Source: Syntrophales bacterium (GTDB lineage: Bacteria > Desulfobacterota > Syntrophia > Syntrophales > UBA2210). Taken from it: a stretch of 48,785 nucleotides of DNA. Positions 1 through 9,038 of this stretch are shown here, one piece after another; position 1 is the first letter of the stretch; each line of letters begins with the position of its first letter. The notes under the pieces are model-generated. The model searched no databases. It was given only the letters and a program-made list of their open reading frames with translations, and was not told where the DNA came from. The position numbers were made by a program, and so were the translations under genes. The stretch is taken from the NCBI GenBank assembly GCA_023230565.1, contig JALNXD010000022.1, forward strand, positions 1 through 48,785, written 5' to 3'.

Positions 1-1
1 T

Positions 2-1297
2 GTCACATCTTTTGACAGGTTCTGGGATCTGGAAGTCATGCTCGCTCTCGACAAGAAAAGAAAGAAGCATACTATAGGCCTTGTAAAAACACCCTTGGAG
101 ATGACTCGCACGCTCAAGGATTACATGCTGCCGCTTGATACTATTTTCAATGAAGAAGAACTGAAAGTATTGAAAGCCGAGTACGATCCGGTGATACTCG
201 AAAAAGGCGTGATTGACGGCACGCTGTACTATATACCACGCAAGCTGGAAACACGAATGATGATCTATGTCAAATCCAAAGTCGAAGAGGCCGTAAAGGG
301 GTGGACTCGGTACAAAGATGATATCAGAGCGGCTCTTGAGAAAGATAATGGATACGGCCTTCCAAAAGGATATATTTTAGAGGATGATCCGAACGAATGG
401 GACTATTATGATATGTTTGTAGCCGCCTTTTACTGGTCGCGGACGCCCTATCATGGGATCATCATGCCGCGCATGGCCCATCGGGGGAGAAAATATGGAG
501 GGACAGTAGTCGGTCTTTTGGACCGGATTTACCAAATGGGAGGAACACAGGAGAATATAATAAAAATATCTTCGGCACCTGTTGTTGAAATGTTTCTCTG
601 GGAGGCCGCCTTTAAAAAAAACGGACTTTATCATCCGGGCATGTGGCAGGATCCGTGGAGCGGAGGGGGCATTTGGAACGGAATGAAAGACGGCAAGGTA
701 TTTCTCGCAATGATGCATCAGATTGACAGCTTTTTTATCCATGGAGGCACCCATACTCAGATGCAGGGATATCTCACCGATCCCGAGGATATGGGTGTGG
801 CGGTAATGCCATGCGGCCTTTCTTTTGATCTCGACTCAGACGGAATCCCCCGCTGGACGGGAAGCAAGAGAGCGTCAACCGCCGGGTGGTGGTGGGGTAT
901 TCCTAAAACTGCACAGAATCCTCAATTGTCGGCCACCCTGGCACGGTGGATTACAAATTATGAAAATCATAAGAAAGAATGCAGGACTTTCGGCATGATG
1001 CCCGTCCGAAAGGATATATTATCAAATTTACACGATGTTTTTCCTGATGACTGGATGGCCGACGTTTTTAAAGTTTCAATTCGTCAGATAGCTCTGAATC
1101 GCGGGGCGACAGTTCCACTTCTTGCCGATTATCCTGAAATAGGAAAAATCTACCTGGAAGCGTGGTACGATATAGTGGTAGGCGAAAATTACGGACCGGA
1201 AGGGAAAATCAACCGCGACTTCATCAGAACACGTCTCGAAAAAATCTATGTACCAAAAATGAAAATGATTTCAGGTGAAAGATATCCAATGGAATGA
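2..1297 (+). CDS. Sugar ABC transporter substrate-binding protein (family 1), 5' end missing
   Basis: This is the C-terminal part of an extracellular solute-binding protein of the CUT1 carbohydrate class. The frame is open to the first bases of the window, so the signal peptide and start lie outside; the ATG at 38 is an internal Met. Visible features are family-typical: a hinge region followed by an aromatic-rich stretch (WQDPWSGGGIWNG near 205-217 counted from that Met), a late GWWWGIP segment, and a C-terminal helix region with NRGATVPLL. It is followed by two permeases and a MalK-like ATPase on the same strand, which supports a sugar or polyol importer. The exact substrate is unknown. Family assignment comes from general features and context rather than a diagnostic motif. 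Confidence 0.85.
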   Translation, partial: VTSFDRFWDLEVMLALDKKRKKHTIGLVKTPLEMTRTLKDYMLPLDTIFNEEELKVLKAEYDPVILEKGVIDGTLYYIPRKLETRMMIYVKSKVEEAVKGWTRYKDDIRAALEKDNGYGLPKGYILEDDPNEWDYYDMFVAAFYWSRTPYHGIIMPRMAHRGRKYGGTVVGLLDRIYQMGGTQENIIKISSAPVVEMFLWEAAFKKNGLYHPGMWQDPWSGGGIWNGMKDGKVFLAMMHQIDSFFIHGGTHTQMQGYLTDPEDMGVAVMPCGLSFDLDSDGIPRWTGSKRASTAGWWWGIPKTAQNPQLSATLARWITNYENHKKECRTFGMMPVRKDILSNLHDVFPDDWMADVFKVSIRQIALNRGATVPLLADYPEIGKIYLEAWYDIVVGENYGPEGKINRDFIRTRLEKIYVPKMKMISGERYPME

Positions 1298-1407
1298 ATG
1301 TGCATTTATGTACCGATTTGAGCATCCATTACCCGGACAGCTTCAAAACAATTCTTCCGGACCGATAACACTTCGGCAACCCGTATTCACTGATCAGGCG
1401 AAATAAT

Positions 1408-2313
1408 ATGCCTTTTTTGCCTTTCATCCGTACGGTCAGGAAAAACATTTACGGCATCATTATTTTGCTTCCGGCATTTCTATATCTAGCAGGATTTTCT
1501 CTGATAATTTTATTCACTGTTACACAAATGGCCTTTACGTATGCAGGAACTGAAAAAATCTTTTTTCCTGCACTGCAAAATTTTGTAAAGCTGGCACAAA
1601 GTCCTGAATTCAGGTCTGCGCTCTTAAGAACGATTTTATTTACTGTGGCTGGAACTCCCCTGGAGCTTTTGATCGGAATGGCTGCAGCATTCCTTGTAGT
1701 AAAAAAATTCAAAGGAAGGGGGGTAATAAGAAGCATTTTCATACTTCCTCTCGCAATCCCTGCAATTGTAACGGCAATCATTCTTTATATCCTTTTCGAC
1801 TTCCCCGGAGGACATATAAATGAAATAATTATGGGCCGACATGCCTTTTTTCCATGTCAGTTTGTCGAATATCCTGTTGACTGGCGAGGGTCGGCTTTTT
1901 CTGCTCTTGCTGTTTCACTTGCCGGAAAATTATGGCGGGATATGCCGATTTCCATGCTGATTATTTTAGCCGGACTGCAATCAATAGAAAAGGATCAAAC
2001 TGAAGCCGCAGCTACATTGGGCGCATCCAGCTTCCATATTTTTTTTAAAATTACCATCCCCCTTCTCTCTCCGGCAATAGCCACAGTACTGGTGTTACGG
2101 TCAATAGAACTTTGGAAGGAATTCATTTTCCCCTATATTCTCGCAGGAAGTTATCCGCTTCTTTCAACGCTTATTGAGCGGGCCTATCATGAGTGGCGCA
2201 GTCCCAATGAAGCTTCAGCAATTGCGGTTGTTCTTTTAGTACTCATCATCACGTGCACAATGTGTATCTATTACATGCTTGCGTATCTTAAAAAGAGGCT
2301 GGTCAGAATATAG
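1408..2313 (+). CDS. Carbohydrate ABC transporter permease, MalF/UgpA type
   Basis: A 301-residue inner-membrane permease with about six hydrophobic segments, the first at residues 14-38. The cytoplasmic EAA loop that docks on the ATPase is visible at about 195-215 (EAAATLGASSFHIFFKITIP), with the expected Gly seven residues after the EAA. The start ATG has only a weak upstream AGGCG. It lies 110 bp after the binding protein and only two bases before the next permease, so the two permeases are translated from one message. The length and single EAA loop match the smaller MalF-like subunits of the UgpA/LacF group rather than enteric MalF with its large periplasmic loop. Confidence 0.9.
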   Translation: MPFLPFIRTVRKNIYGIIILLPAFLYLAGFSLIILFTVTQMAFTYAGTEKIFFPALQNFVKLAQSPEFRSALLRTILFTVAGTPLELLIGMAAAFLVVKKFKGRGVIRSIFILPLAIPAIVTAIILYILFDFPGGHINEIIMGRHAFFPCQFVEYPVDWRGSAFSALAVSLAGKLWRDMPISMLIILAGLQSIEKDQTEAAATLGASSFHIFFKITIPLLSPAIATVLVLRSIELWKEFIFPYILAGSYPLLSTLIERAYHEWRSPNEASAIAVVLLVLIITCTMCIYYMLAYLKKRLVRI

Positions 2314-2315
2314 AT

Positions 2316-3146
2316 ATGAAAAAATTCAGGGCACAAAGATTGATATGGTATGCAGGCATGATTATAATGATATTCATTGTGATGGCCCCGATTTTCATCA
2401 TGTTCAAATATTCATTGAGCGATCGCGCCAGCGTCGTCACCGGGGGGGCTGTCATCCCTTTGTGGCCCTATGAGCCCACGCTTGAACAATATCGCGGGCT
2501 CTTATCAGCCGACCGGTTTATCGGCGCTGCGATTACAAGTCTTAAGACAGCCCTTCTCGCAGTAATAATATCACTTATTCTAGGCGTTCCAGCAGCCTAT
2601 GCGCTGGTACGATACAGATTCCCGGGTATCCTGGTACTGACAACTTTTCTGATTTCAATACGGTTTTTTCCTGATATCGTATCGGTTGTACCCGTCGTGG
2701 AAGTATTTACTCCTGCGGGGTTAGTTGGAAATGTGGCCGGTGTCGCAGCCGCCCACTGCCTTCTTTCTGTCCCTTATGTAATTTTCATTGCCATGGGAGT
2801 ATTTGAATCTATTCCGGGAGATCTTGAAGAGCAGGCCCAGGTGCTTGGCGCAGGAAAAATAACAGCTTTTTTTACCGTGACTCTTCCTGTGGCACTTCCG
2901 GGACTTGCAGCAGCGGCAATTTATGTATTTCTCCTTTCCTGGGACGAATTTATTTTTGCGTATTTCCTGATGGCATTCAGCGATCTTTCGACACTGCCGG
3001 TACTATTGAGAAAAATTCTCTCCTGGACCCCGCAGCACAATCTTCTTGCCGCGATTTCAGTGCTGCTGTCGATACCGGTGGTGCTATTTACTTTTATTGT
3101 TCAGAAGTACATGCGAGCAGGTGCAACAGCCGGCGCCGTAAAGTAA
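2316..3146 (+). CDS. Carbohydrate ABC transporter permease, MalG/UgpE type
   Basis: A 276-residue polytopic permease, the second half of the transmembrane channel. Hydrophobic segments start at residue 9 and recur through the protein. The EAA-type loop is at about 168-190 (EEQAQVLGAGKITAFFTVTLP), the canonical position for MalG-like subunits. The start codon follows the stop of the upstream permease by two bases, so translational coupling is likely. The C-terminal region before the last segment (LSWTPQHNLLAA) is in the usual place for family members that respond to their ATPase. The gene ends eleven bases before the ATPase start, completing a standard CUT1 operon order. Confidence 0.9.
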   Translation: MKKFRAQRLIWYAGMIIMIFIVMAPIFIMFKYSLSDRASVVTGGAVIPLWPYEPTLEQYRGLLSADRFIGAAITSLKTALLAVIISLILGVPAAYALVRYRFPGILVLTTFLISIRFFPDIVSVVPVVEVFTPAGLVGNVAGVAAAHCLLSVPYVIFIAMGVFESIPGDLEEQAQVLGAGKITAFFTVTLPVALPGLAAAAIYVFLLSWDEFIFAYFLMAFSDLSTLPVLLRKILSWTPQHNLLAAISVLLSIPVVLFTFIVQKYMRAGATAGAVK

Positions 3147-3157
3147 GGAGTCAATGA

Positions 3158-4255
3158 GTGGCGGAAGTCAGATTCTCACATGTAATAAAGAAATACGGGA
3201 AAAATGAAGTTGTTAAGGATTTCAGTCTCACTATATTCAATGAGGAATTCGTCACACTGGTCGGTCCTTCGGGCTGCGGCAAGTCAACAATTTTGCGAAT
3301 GCTTGCAGGCCTTGAAGAAATTACGGAAGGCGACATATATATTGATGGAATTAAAACAAATGATATTCCGCCTCAAAAGAGGGATGTTGCAATGGTATTT
3401 CAGAGCTACGCCCTCTTTCCCCATATGACAGTCGCTGAAAATATCGCCTTCGGCCTTAAGCTCAGGCGCAAGCCCCAAAGGGAAATAGTCAGCAGAATAG
3501 AAGAGTCTCTTGCGCTTTTTTCGCTTCGCGGGCTTGGCGAACGCCGTCCTCGTGATCTCAGCGGAGGTCAACGCCAGCGTGTTGCTCTTGCCAGAGCGCT
3601 CGTCCTCTCGCCAAAGGTGCTCCTCCTGGATGAACCATTGAGCAACCTTGACGCTAAATTGAGACTGCGAATGAGGAGTGAACTCAAGCGCATTCATCGC
3701 GAATTACGATCGACTATCTTCTATGTAACTCATGATCAGGTAGAGGCCATGAGTCTCAGTGACCGGGTCGCCGTAATGAATGAGGGCAGACTGGAACAGT
3801 TGGGGGCACCTCTGGAAATCTATAATTCACCGAAAAATACATTTGTCGCGAGCTTTTTAGGAAGCCCGCCTATCAATCTCCTGCAGGCCAGAATACAGAA
3901 AGAAGGTGAGACCTTATATGTCAATATCGGACCATGTAAATTGGCTCTGTCTCGTCAATTTCGCGAATCATACCTTCACTGCGCCGGAAGGGACATCATT
4001 TTCGGCATAAGGCCCGAGCATATCTCTATTGGTGAATCAGGAAAAGGTAAACCGATACTTGCAACAGTCGATGTCGTCGAACCGCTTGGCGACCGCAGCA
4101 TCATCACTGTTGCATTGCATAAGATTGAGCTTGCTCTTATTACCGATGCTCAAACCATATCGCCTTTACGGACTATCCCTATTATTTTCGACATGGAAAA
4201 AGCGCAATTTTTCGACAGGGAATCCGGAGAAAACATTATCTGCAAAAACAGATGA
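3158..4255 (+). CDS. Carbohydrate ABC transporter ATP-binding protein, MalK/UgpC type
   Basis: A 365-residue ATPase that powers the upstream permeases. Visible motifs are Walker A GPSGCGKST (36-44), Q-loop FQSYALFP, signature LSGGQ (134-138), Walker B VLLLDEP (154-160), D-loop SNLD and switch His in VTHDQVEAMSL. The C-terminal third is the TOBE/regulatory domain typical of MalK and UgpC. Start choice: a perfect AAGGAG at 3145-3150 sits seven bases before the GTG at 3158; the ATG at 3154 is in another frame. The gene is the last of the plus-strand transporter operon. It is intact, with all catalytic residues, unlike the LivF homologue at 37570-38274. Confidence 0.93.
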   Translation: MAEVRFSHVIKKYGKNEVVKDFSLTIFNEEFVTLVGPSGCGKSTILRMLAGLEEITEGDIYIDGIKTNDIPPQKRDVAMVFQSYALFPHMTVAENIAFGLKLRRKPQREIVSRIEESLALFSLRGLGERRPRDLSGGQRQRVALARALVLSPKVLLLDEPLSNLDAKLRLRMRSELKRIHRELRSTIFYVTHDQVEAMSLSDRVAVMNEGRLEQLGAPLEIYNSPKNTFVASFLGSPPINLLQARIQKEGETLYVNIGPCKLALSRQFRESYLHCAGRDIIFGIRPEHISIGESGKGKPILATVDVVEPLGDRSIITVALHKIELALITDAQTISPLRTIPIIFDMEKAQFFDRESGENIICKNR

Positions 4256-4521
4256 TTCGCAGGACTCATGTCTCTCGCATGCAACAGCTTCAAAATATGT
4301 GTAATTATTAATATGCAGACACTCCGAATGAAGAATACAGAATTTCTTCGGGAACTGTTGCATCAAGATCATGGAAGTCAATATCCGGGTCAGGGACTGC
4401 CCTCTTTAGCCTTTCGATTGAAAAAACTTGGGGAGAGCCGGTTCATTGTAAACGATGCCGGCCCCTAACTTGAGATAGGGGACAAAGCGGTTGCCGATCC
4501 CCGGAAAATTGTATCCATAAT

Positions 4522-5907
4522 TTACGTTCTTTTTTCTGCATGTGAAAAGTCCCTGATTTTAAATTGTTCGGCCCCCTGATAATCCGCCGGATCGAGTCCG
4601 TAGAGCTGTGCCGAATTCTCGCCGAAGATCTTCCGCTTGACCTGGCCATCGGCCGGACCCAGAGGATTGAATCCGTATTTTTTCTGCAGCGACTCGGGGA
4701 TTTCGAAGCGGCGCAGGGCTTCGATCTGCCACTGGGGTGAGCCGAACCACACCGAATCCGTTCCCCAAGAGACATGATCGGCGCCCAGATTGCGGATCAG
4801 GGTTCCGAGAACACCTGCGCACAATTCGGGATGGGCGGCACAGGTGGCGGCGAACACCGCCCCGAGATCGACATGGACATTGCTGACACCGTATTTGGCA
4901 GGTATTTCCGCCAGGTCGGTTACCCAGTCGATCCGCCCTGTCTTTTTGAATTCTTCCGCGTCTTCGGCCGTCGGAATCACCTTCTCGATGGCCGAATGGT
5001 AGATAACAAATGTGAGATCGGGCCAGTCCCGGGCCGCCGGACCCACATCGTCCACTTTTGCATATTCAATCAGCTCCGGCGGCATCCACTGGCGATAGCC
5101 CGTGGGCAGCAGTCCTTTGTGAACACATATAATTTTGATTCCTGCCTTTTTAATTTTTTCATAGGCAGGATAGGCCACTTTTTCATCATCCAGTTTCCAG
5201 GGATATTTGGACCTTCCTCCCGGTTCACCAAGGGTGTAAGCCTTCATCGCATCGGGTTTCAGTTCGAGCGCCTTCTCCAGTTCATCCATCCAGCCTGGCT
5301 GGCCAGGCGTGAGCAGCGCATGGGCCAGAAGCGATCGCCGGCCGGTTTTGGAATTGACCCGCTCTCTGGCGGCCATGGCTTCTTCGTTCGTCAGAAACCA
5401 GGCGTTCTTGTTGTCGTCGGGGGCGTTGCTCAAAATGGCTGCCTTTGTCTGGCTTTCCTGGAATACCTCCCGGAAAAAATTGTCGAACCGGATATCCTCG
5501 ATGGTATGTTCGCCCTCTTGTTTACCGGGATTCCACCGCTCCGAAGCACGGCGCAGGGAAAGGAGCCCGCCGGGGTTCGGATATTCATCATGCACGTAAT
5601 GGACCTGGACGTCGAAAATGAACTGCCCGGCATACATGTCGATGCGCTCCGCGGCTGCGTCGGATTCTTCGGCCTCGGCCCGTGCCACATCGAAGAAATG
5701 GCCGTAAACCGAATTAAAGGCCAGGAATGTAGCAGCCAATCCCATCTGGCTTTTCAAAAATTCACGCCTGTTTAAACAGAGCCGCTTCGAAAGTTCATCG
5801 GCCAAAGCGTTAAGTATCATGATGAAAGAAGACGAATGCACGTGCCCGAATAAAGAAACTGCAGCTTTATCTCCGGGACCATAGGGTATGCAGTTTTTTC
5901 CTTTCAT
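4522..5907 (-). CDS. Tat-exported amidohydrolase-2 family protein
   Basis: A 461-residue TIM-barrel metal-dependent hydrolase or decarboxylase of the amidohydrolase-2 group. The start at 5907 is chosen because GGGAGGAG lies just upstream; the longer frame to 5967 has no comparable site. An N-terminal twin-arginine-like signal (NRREFLKSQMG, then a hydrophobic stretch) at about residues 47-70 suggests periplasmic location, although it lies further from the start than usual. Putative active-site elements are DVQVH after the signal region, His in ICVHKG, His in VIYHSA, and Asp in WGTDSVW. The first His of the usual HxH pair is Gln, as in some known subgroups. Substrate unknown. It is a single gene, convergent with the sugar transporter. 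Confidence 0.8.
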   Translation of the reverse strand: MKGKNCIPYGPGDKAAVSLFGHVHSSSFIMILNALADELSKRLCLNRREFLKSQMGLAATFLAFNSVYGHFFDVARAEAEESDAAAERIDMYAGQFIFDVQVHYVHDEYPNPGGLLSLRRASERWNPGKQEGEHTIEDIRFDNFFREVFQESQTKAAILSNAPDDNKNAWFLTNEEAMAARERVNSKTGRRSLLAHALLTPGQPGWMDELEKALELKPDAMKAYTLGEPGGRSKYPWKLDDEKVAYPAYEKIKKAGIKIICVHKGLLPTGYRQWMPPELIEYAKVDDVGPAARDWPDLTFVIYHSAIEKVIPTAEDAEEFKKTGRIDWVTDLAEIPAKYGVSNVHVDLGAVFAATCAAHPELCAGVLGTLIRNLGADHVSWGTDSVWFGSPQWQIEALRRFEIPESLQKKYGFNPLGPADGQVKRKIFGENSAQLYGLDPADYQGAEQFKIRDFSHAEKRT

Positions 5908-6058
5908 TGTCGCTCCTCCCATCAAAAATTTACACTTGTGGAGAACGGATGTATGATGTGCAATCATAATTTAATCAGCCCATCTCCACGCATACAACCA
6001 TTTGATTACTCATGATACATTGACCGCAAAAAAAATTAATAGGTTCGATCCTGTATTT

Positions 6059-6097
6059 GGGGACGGGTTCACATTTAAAAAATGTGAACCCGTCCCC
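6059..6097. repeat. Palindromic repeat (GGGGACGGGTTCACATTT hairpin), copy 1
   Basis: Two perfectly complementary 18-nt arms (6059-6076 and 6080-6097) with a 3-nt loop. The hairpin starts nine bases after the stop codon of the minus-strand pabB-pabC fusion, so it probably also ends that transcript. The same arm sequence recurs at 8597-8674 on the other side of the gene. Such GGGGACGGGTTCAC palindromes resemble REP-like elements mobilised by Y1 (RAYT) transposases; that link is my recollection, since no transposase lies in the window. Confidence 0.8.
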
Positions 6098-6105
6098 CGA
6101 TCCTT

Positions 6106-8352
6106 CTAAACGAGTACATGCGAATTAATGCGCTGACATAAATCCGAGGGCTCTTTCATACTGCGGCCTTCAAGTGAAATTACCGGTACTGCACCCATCA
6201 AGCTATTAACAAGAAGCACCTCGTTTGCGGAATACAAATCCTCAAGGACCGTCGGCCGGCAGTCAATTGCATATCCCCAGTCCGTAAGCAGTTCAGATAC
6301 CGTCTGCTGCATCACACTGGGCAGCACATGGGCTGAAAATGGGCGGATGACACGACGGTTTTGAATCAAGAGAAGGCCTGCGGTATTTGTTTCCGACACG
6401 GTATGATCAGGGTTGAGAATCAGTGCCTCATCGGCTCCCTGAGACCGGGCCCATTGTGCCGCCATGAGATAGTATAAATAATTGATGGTCTTGTAGTCGG
6501 CCAAAGGACTCTGCCGGGGTTCCGGAAAAACTGCCACCCTCAATCCGGCCATCTGTTTTCCCGTCAGTCGATTCACATAGGGCTTGGCCATCACAATCAG
6601 CTGATGATCATATGGCGGTGCCTCCCTGGTGCCTCTGGTGGCCATAATCTTTACGGCTGCCGTTGTATATTGGAGATGGTTGTACCGAAGCACTTGCCTG
6701 ATGATTACTTCCCACGTCAGATCCGGCGGCAGTAAGTGGAACAACGCCTTCCACGTCCGGTTGAATCGCGCGATATGTGCGGAAAGCTGTCCGGGCTCTC
6801 CATTAACAGCACGGATGGTTTCAAAAAATCCATATCCGTACAAAAGTCCCTGGTCCATAATAGATACTCGAGCCTCAGTCTCATTTTGCATTATGCCGTT
6901 GAACCACACCATTGCACCCGATCCATAATTTGTCGTTCTGCCTATGGTGCATGCTTCCATTAAGGTACGCCCTTTGTGGAGTGTCTCTTCGTACTCGCAT
7001 GCCGGAACAGAATCATACACTATGCCGCCGCCGACCGAAAAAAACATGCGATTATTGTATATCGTCGCTGTCCGGATTGCGACGGAAAGGTCCATGGTAT
7101 CATGAAAACTTATGTATCCGATCGATCCTGTATACACGTGGCGCCGGCAGGGCTCCAGTTCATCAATTATTTCCATGGCGCGTATTTTTGGACAACCGGT
7201 GATCGATCCGCACGGGAATGCAGCGCAAATCAGATCAACTGCGTCTTTTCCAGAGTGCAGGAAACCTTCTACAGTTGAAACCAGATGGAATACGTTCTTA
7301 TACGTCTCCAATCGTTTATGTTCCGCAACCTTTACTGTACCGGAGCAGCAAACCTTTCCGAGATCATTTCTCAACAAATCCACGATCATGGTAAGTTCGG
7401 CATCCTCTTTCGGACTCTCAAGCAGCAACTGCCGATACGCCTTATCATCCTCGAAATTTTTTCCCCGAGGCTGTGTTCCTTTGATGGGACGGGCTTCGAC
7501 TTTGCGGCCCGTCATATGAATGAAGCGCTCCGGCGACGTGGATAGTATATGATGATCTCCAGCGTGAATGTAGGCGAAAAATGGAGCCGGATTCATAGTA
7601 AACAGGACCTGAAACAGCTGAAAAGGATCTCCTGTGTATTCGGTCTCAAACCGCTGTGACAGATTGACCTGGTATACATGACCGCAGTGAATATATTTTT
7701 GAATCGTCTCAACGGCCGCCACATACATCTCACGCGATAAGCCTGAACGGTAACCTGAAATATGACCCCTAATTGAAGGATTCGGAGCAGCAGGACGGGA
7801 CTCGGACTCAAATCTTTCCTTTACTTCTGAAACGCTGGACATTCCTTCGATACCATCGCACAATGGTATGCATTGCCAGCTTTGCCGAGTGTACGTGTCG
7901 TGAATGATTATTACCGAGGGCACTACCAGATACAGATCAGGAAGATACAGATCATTCATGACAGTATCAGGCAGTTGTTCCAGGGCATTTTTCAAATCAT
8001 ATGACAGATAGCCCATCAATCCTGTTGCTATCGGAAAACCCGGCGGTACCGCACCGGCAGGCAGACGAAATCGATCCAGCAGAAGCTTCAGGACGTCAAA
8101 GGGACTACCGATGATGCGATGAATTTTATCTGAAACTGTAAGCCGGTTCTCGCCTCCCGCCGTTTTCAGCGTCAGCCAGGGCAGCGCGCCAAGGATGTGG
8201 TAATGGGCGCAGTCACGTTCTGTTCCGCTCATCAGAATAATCGTTCCGGGAAGCCCGGCATAACCGGCGGCAAACTCCGGAAACGATGATTTCAATTTAA
8301 AAGGAGTGATCTGTATATCATGCAAGCGTCCCGCCAGATTATCGAGATTCAA
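6106..8352 (-). CDS. pabB-pabC: Fused aminodeoxychorismate synthase component I / aminodeoxychorismate lyase
   Basis: A 748-residue fusion for p-aminobenzoate (folate) synthesis in the cytoplasm. Residues 1 to about 460 are the chorismate-utilising domain: PIKGT at 289-293 has the Lys diagnostic of PabB rather than TrpE, followed by DLLRNDLG (325-332), CGSITGCPK and GGGIVYDS. Residues about 475-748 form a class-IV PLP enzyme of the PabC/IlvE fold, with DQGLLYGYGFFET and the PLP Lys in DYKTINYL (Lys621). The start is a TTG at 8352, six bases after GGAGG. Such fusions are known in Bacteroidetes and Deltaproteobacteria. No amidotransferase subunit (PabA) is next to it. It stands alone between two palindromic repeats. 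Confidence 0.92.
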   Translation of the reverse strand: MNLDNLAGRLHDIQITPFKLKSSFPEFAAGYAGLPGTIILMSGTERDCAHYHILGALPWLTLKTAGGENRLTVSDKIHRIIGSPFDVLKLLLDRFRLPAGAVPPGFPIATGLMGYLSYDLKNALEQLPDTVMNDLYLPDLYLVVPSVIIIHDTYTRQSWQCIPLCDGIEGMSSVSEVKERFESESRPAAPNPSIRGHISGYRSGLSREMYVAAVETIQKYIHCGHVYQVNLSQRFETEYTGDPFQLFQVLFTMNPAPFFAYIHAGDHHILSTSPERFIHMTGRKVEARPIKGTQPRGKNFEDDKAYRQLLLESPKEDAELTMIVDLLRNDLGKVCCSGTVKVAEHKRLETYKNVFHLVSTVEGFLHSGKDAVDLICAAFPCGSITGCPKIRAMEIIDELEPCRRHVYTGSIGYISFHDTMDLSVAIRTATIYNNRMFFSVGGGIVYDSVPACEYEETLHKGRTLMEACTIGRTTNYGSGAMVWFNGIMQNETEARVSIMDQGLLYGYGFFETIRAVNGEPGQLSAHIARFNRTWKALFHLLPPDLTWEVIIRQVLRYNHLQYTTAAVKIMATRGTREAPPYDHQLIVMAKPYVNRLTGKQMAGLRVAVFPEPRQSPLADYKTINYLYYLMAAQWARSQGADEALILNPDHTVSETNTAGLLLIQNRRVIRPFSAHVLPSVMQQTVSELLTDWGYAIDCRPTVLEDLYSANEVLLVNSLMGAVPVISLEGRSMKEPSDLCQRINSHVLV

Positions 8353-8596
8353 TATATTCCTCCGGTTAAGTGTGATTATGAGTTGGCATCAGCCTGTCTT
8401 GAGCCTTTTTAAAACCCGATACCAAACGATAAAAATTCCTGATTATCCGGTCACCATATTCTCACAAAAAAAAACACCATCCGTAAGAGTCTGGATGGCG
8501 TTGCCTGAGCATAACTCTCTTTATTACGATATCAATCGAGACGATATCTATTGTTTCAAAAAAATATAAACAACCAAAGTGAGCATGTCAACAAGT
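8353..8596. other. Upstream region of the pabB-pabC fusion; no gene seen
   Basis: AT-rich spacer that must hold the promoter of the minus-strand fusion gene. Open frames crossing it are short and lack family features. I could not identify a convincing -35/-10 pair by eye. Together with the adjacent palindrome (8597-8674) it forms the 335-base gap between two genes. Confidence 0.5.
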
Positions 8597-8674
8597 AATT
8601 GGGGACGGGTTCACATTATCAAATTATCTCATATTTTATTTTGCAGATTGAAAAATGTGAACCCGTCCCCAATT
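8597..8674. repeat. Palindromic repeat (GGGGACGGGTTCAC family), copy 2 with long loop
   Basis: Perfect 21-nt inverted arms at 8597-8617 and 8654-8674 separated by a 36-nt AT-rich loop. The core arm sequence is identical to copy 1 at 6059-6097, so the pabB-pabC gene is bracketed by the pair. It begins 14 bases after the last gene of the PQQ operon and may serve as its terminator. It is a REP-like, probably non-autonomous mobile element. Confidence 0.8.
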
Positions 8675-8687
8675 TCGCTCAATTACG

Positions 8688-9002
8688 CTATTTTCCGAGA
8701 TGAATGAAAACAGCGGCGGCGGCGCCGGTGAGACCGCCCAGGGCGAGGCCGAAACTTGCGGCCGTGAAAACCGCCACCAGATTGCCGGCACTGTAGAATT
8801 GCCCGAGATAGGGAATTCCGGTCCATTGAGCCGTCACGTATCCGGCGGCTCCTGCAATCAGTGCGCCTACTAAGGCGCCCGCAATCGTCCACCATACCAA
8901 GGAAGAATCATAAATCCTGCGGCCGTCGATGATGTCCTCGAGCGGAAATTTCCCTTCGGCACAATAAAGGCAGGAAACGTAATCATGTTCATGTGACTGC
9001 AT
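8688..9002 (-). CDS. Small membrane protein with N-terminal CxxC, unknown function
   Basis: A 104-residue protein that I do not recognise. The N-terminus is soluble and carries CLYC at residues 11-14, preceded by two His and several acidic residues, which could bind metal or haem-like cofactors. Two hydrophobic, Gly/Ala-rich segments follow at about 36-60 and 72-100, with small-residue spacing suited to tight helix packing. The start is the ATG at 9002, ten bases after AAGGAG. It is the last gene of the five-gene operon with a PQQ dehydrogenase and a cytochrome c, 36 bases after the lipoprotein gene, so a role in that electron-transfer or envelope system is plausible but unproven. Confidence 0.7.
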   Translation of the reverse strand: MQSHEHDYVSCLYCAEGKFPLEDIIDGRRIYDSSLVWWTIAGALVGALIAGAAGYVTAQWTGIPYLGQFYSAGNLVAVFTAASFGLALGGLTGAAAAVFIHLGK

Positions 9003-9038
9003 CGGAATGCATCTCCTTCGGCTGTGTTGAAAATAATA

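Noticed and set aside
4276..4364. GCATGCAAC and GTTGCAT near the end of the sugar transporter operon, resembling the activator dyad
   Set aside because: Only half-sites, about 75 bp apart, with no sigma-54 promoter nearby and a convergent context.
4462..4481. Short CCCCTA/TAGGGG hairpin between the convergent sugar transporter and amidohydrolase genes
   Set aside because: Only six base pairs and no T-run on either side; too weak to call a terminator.
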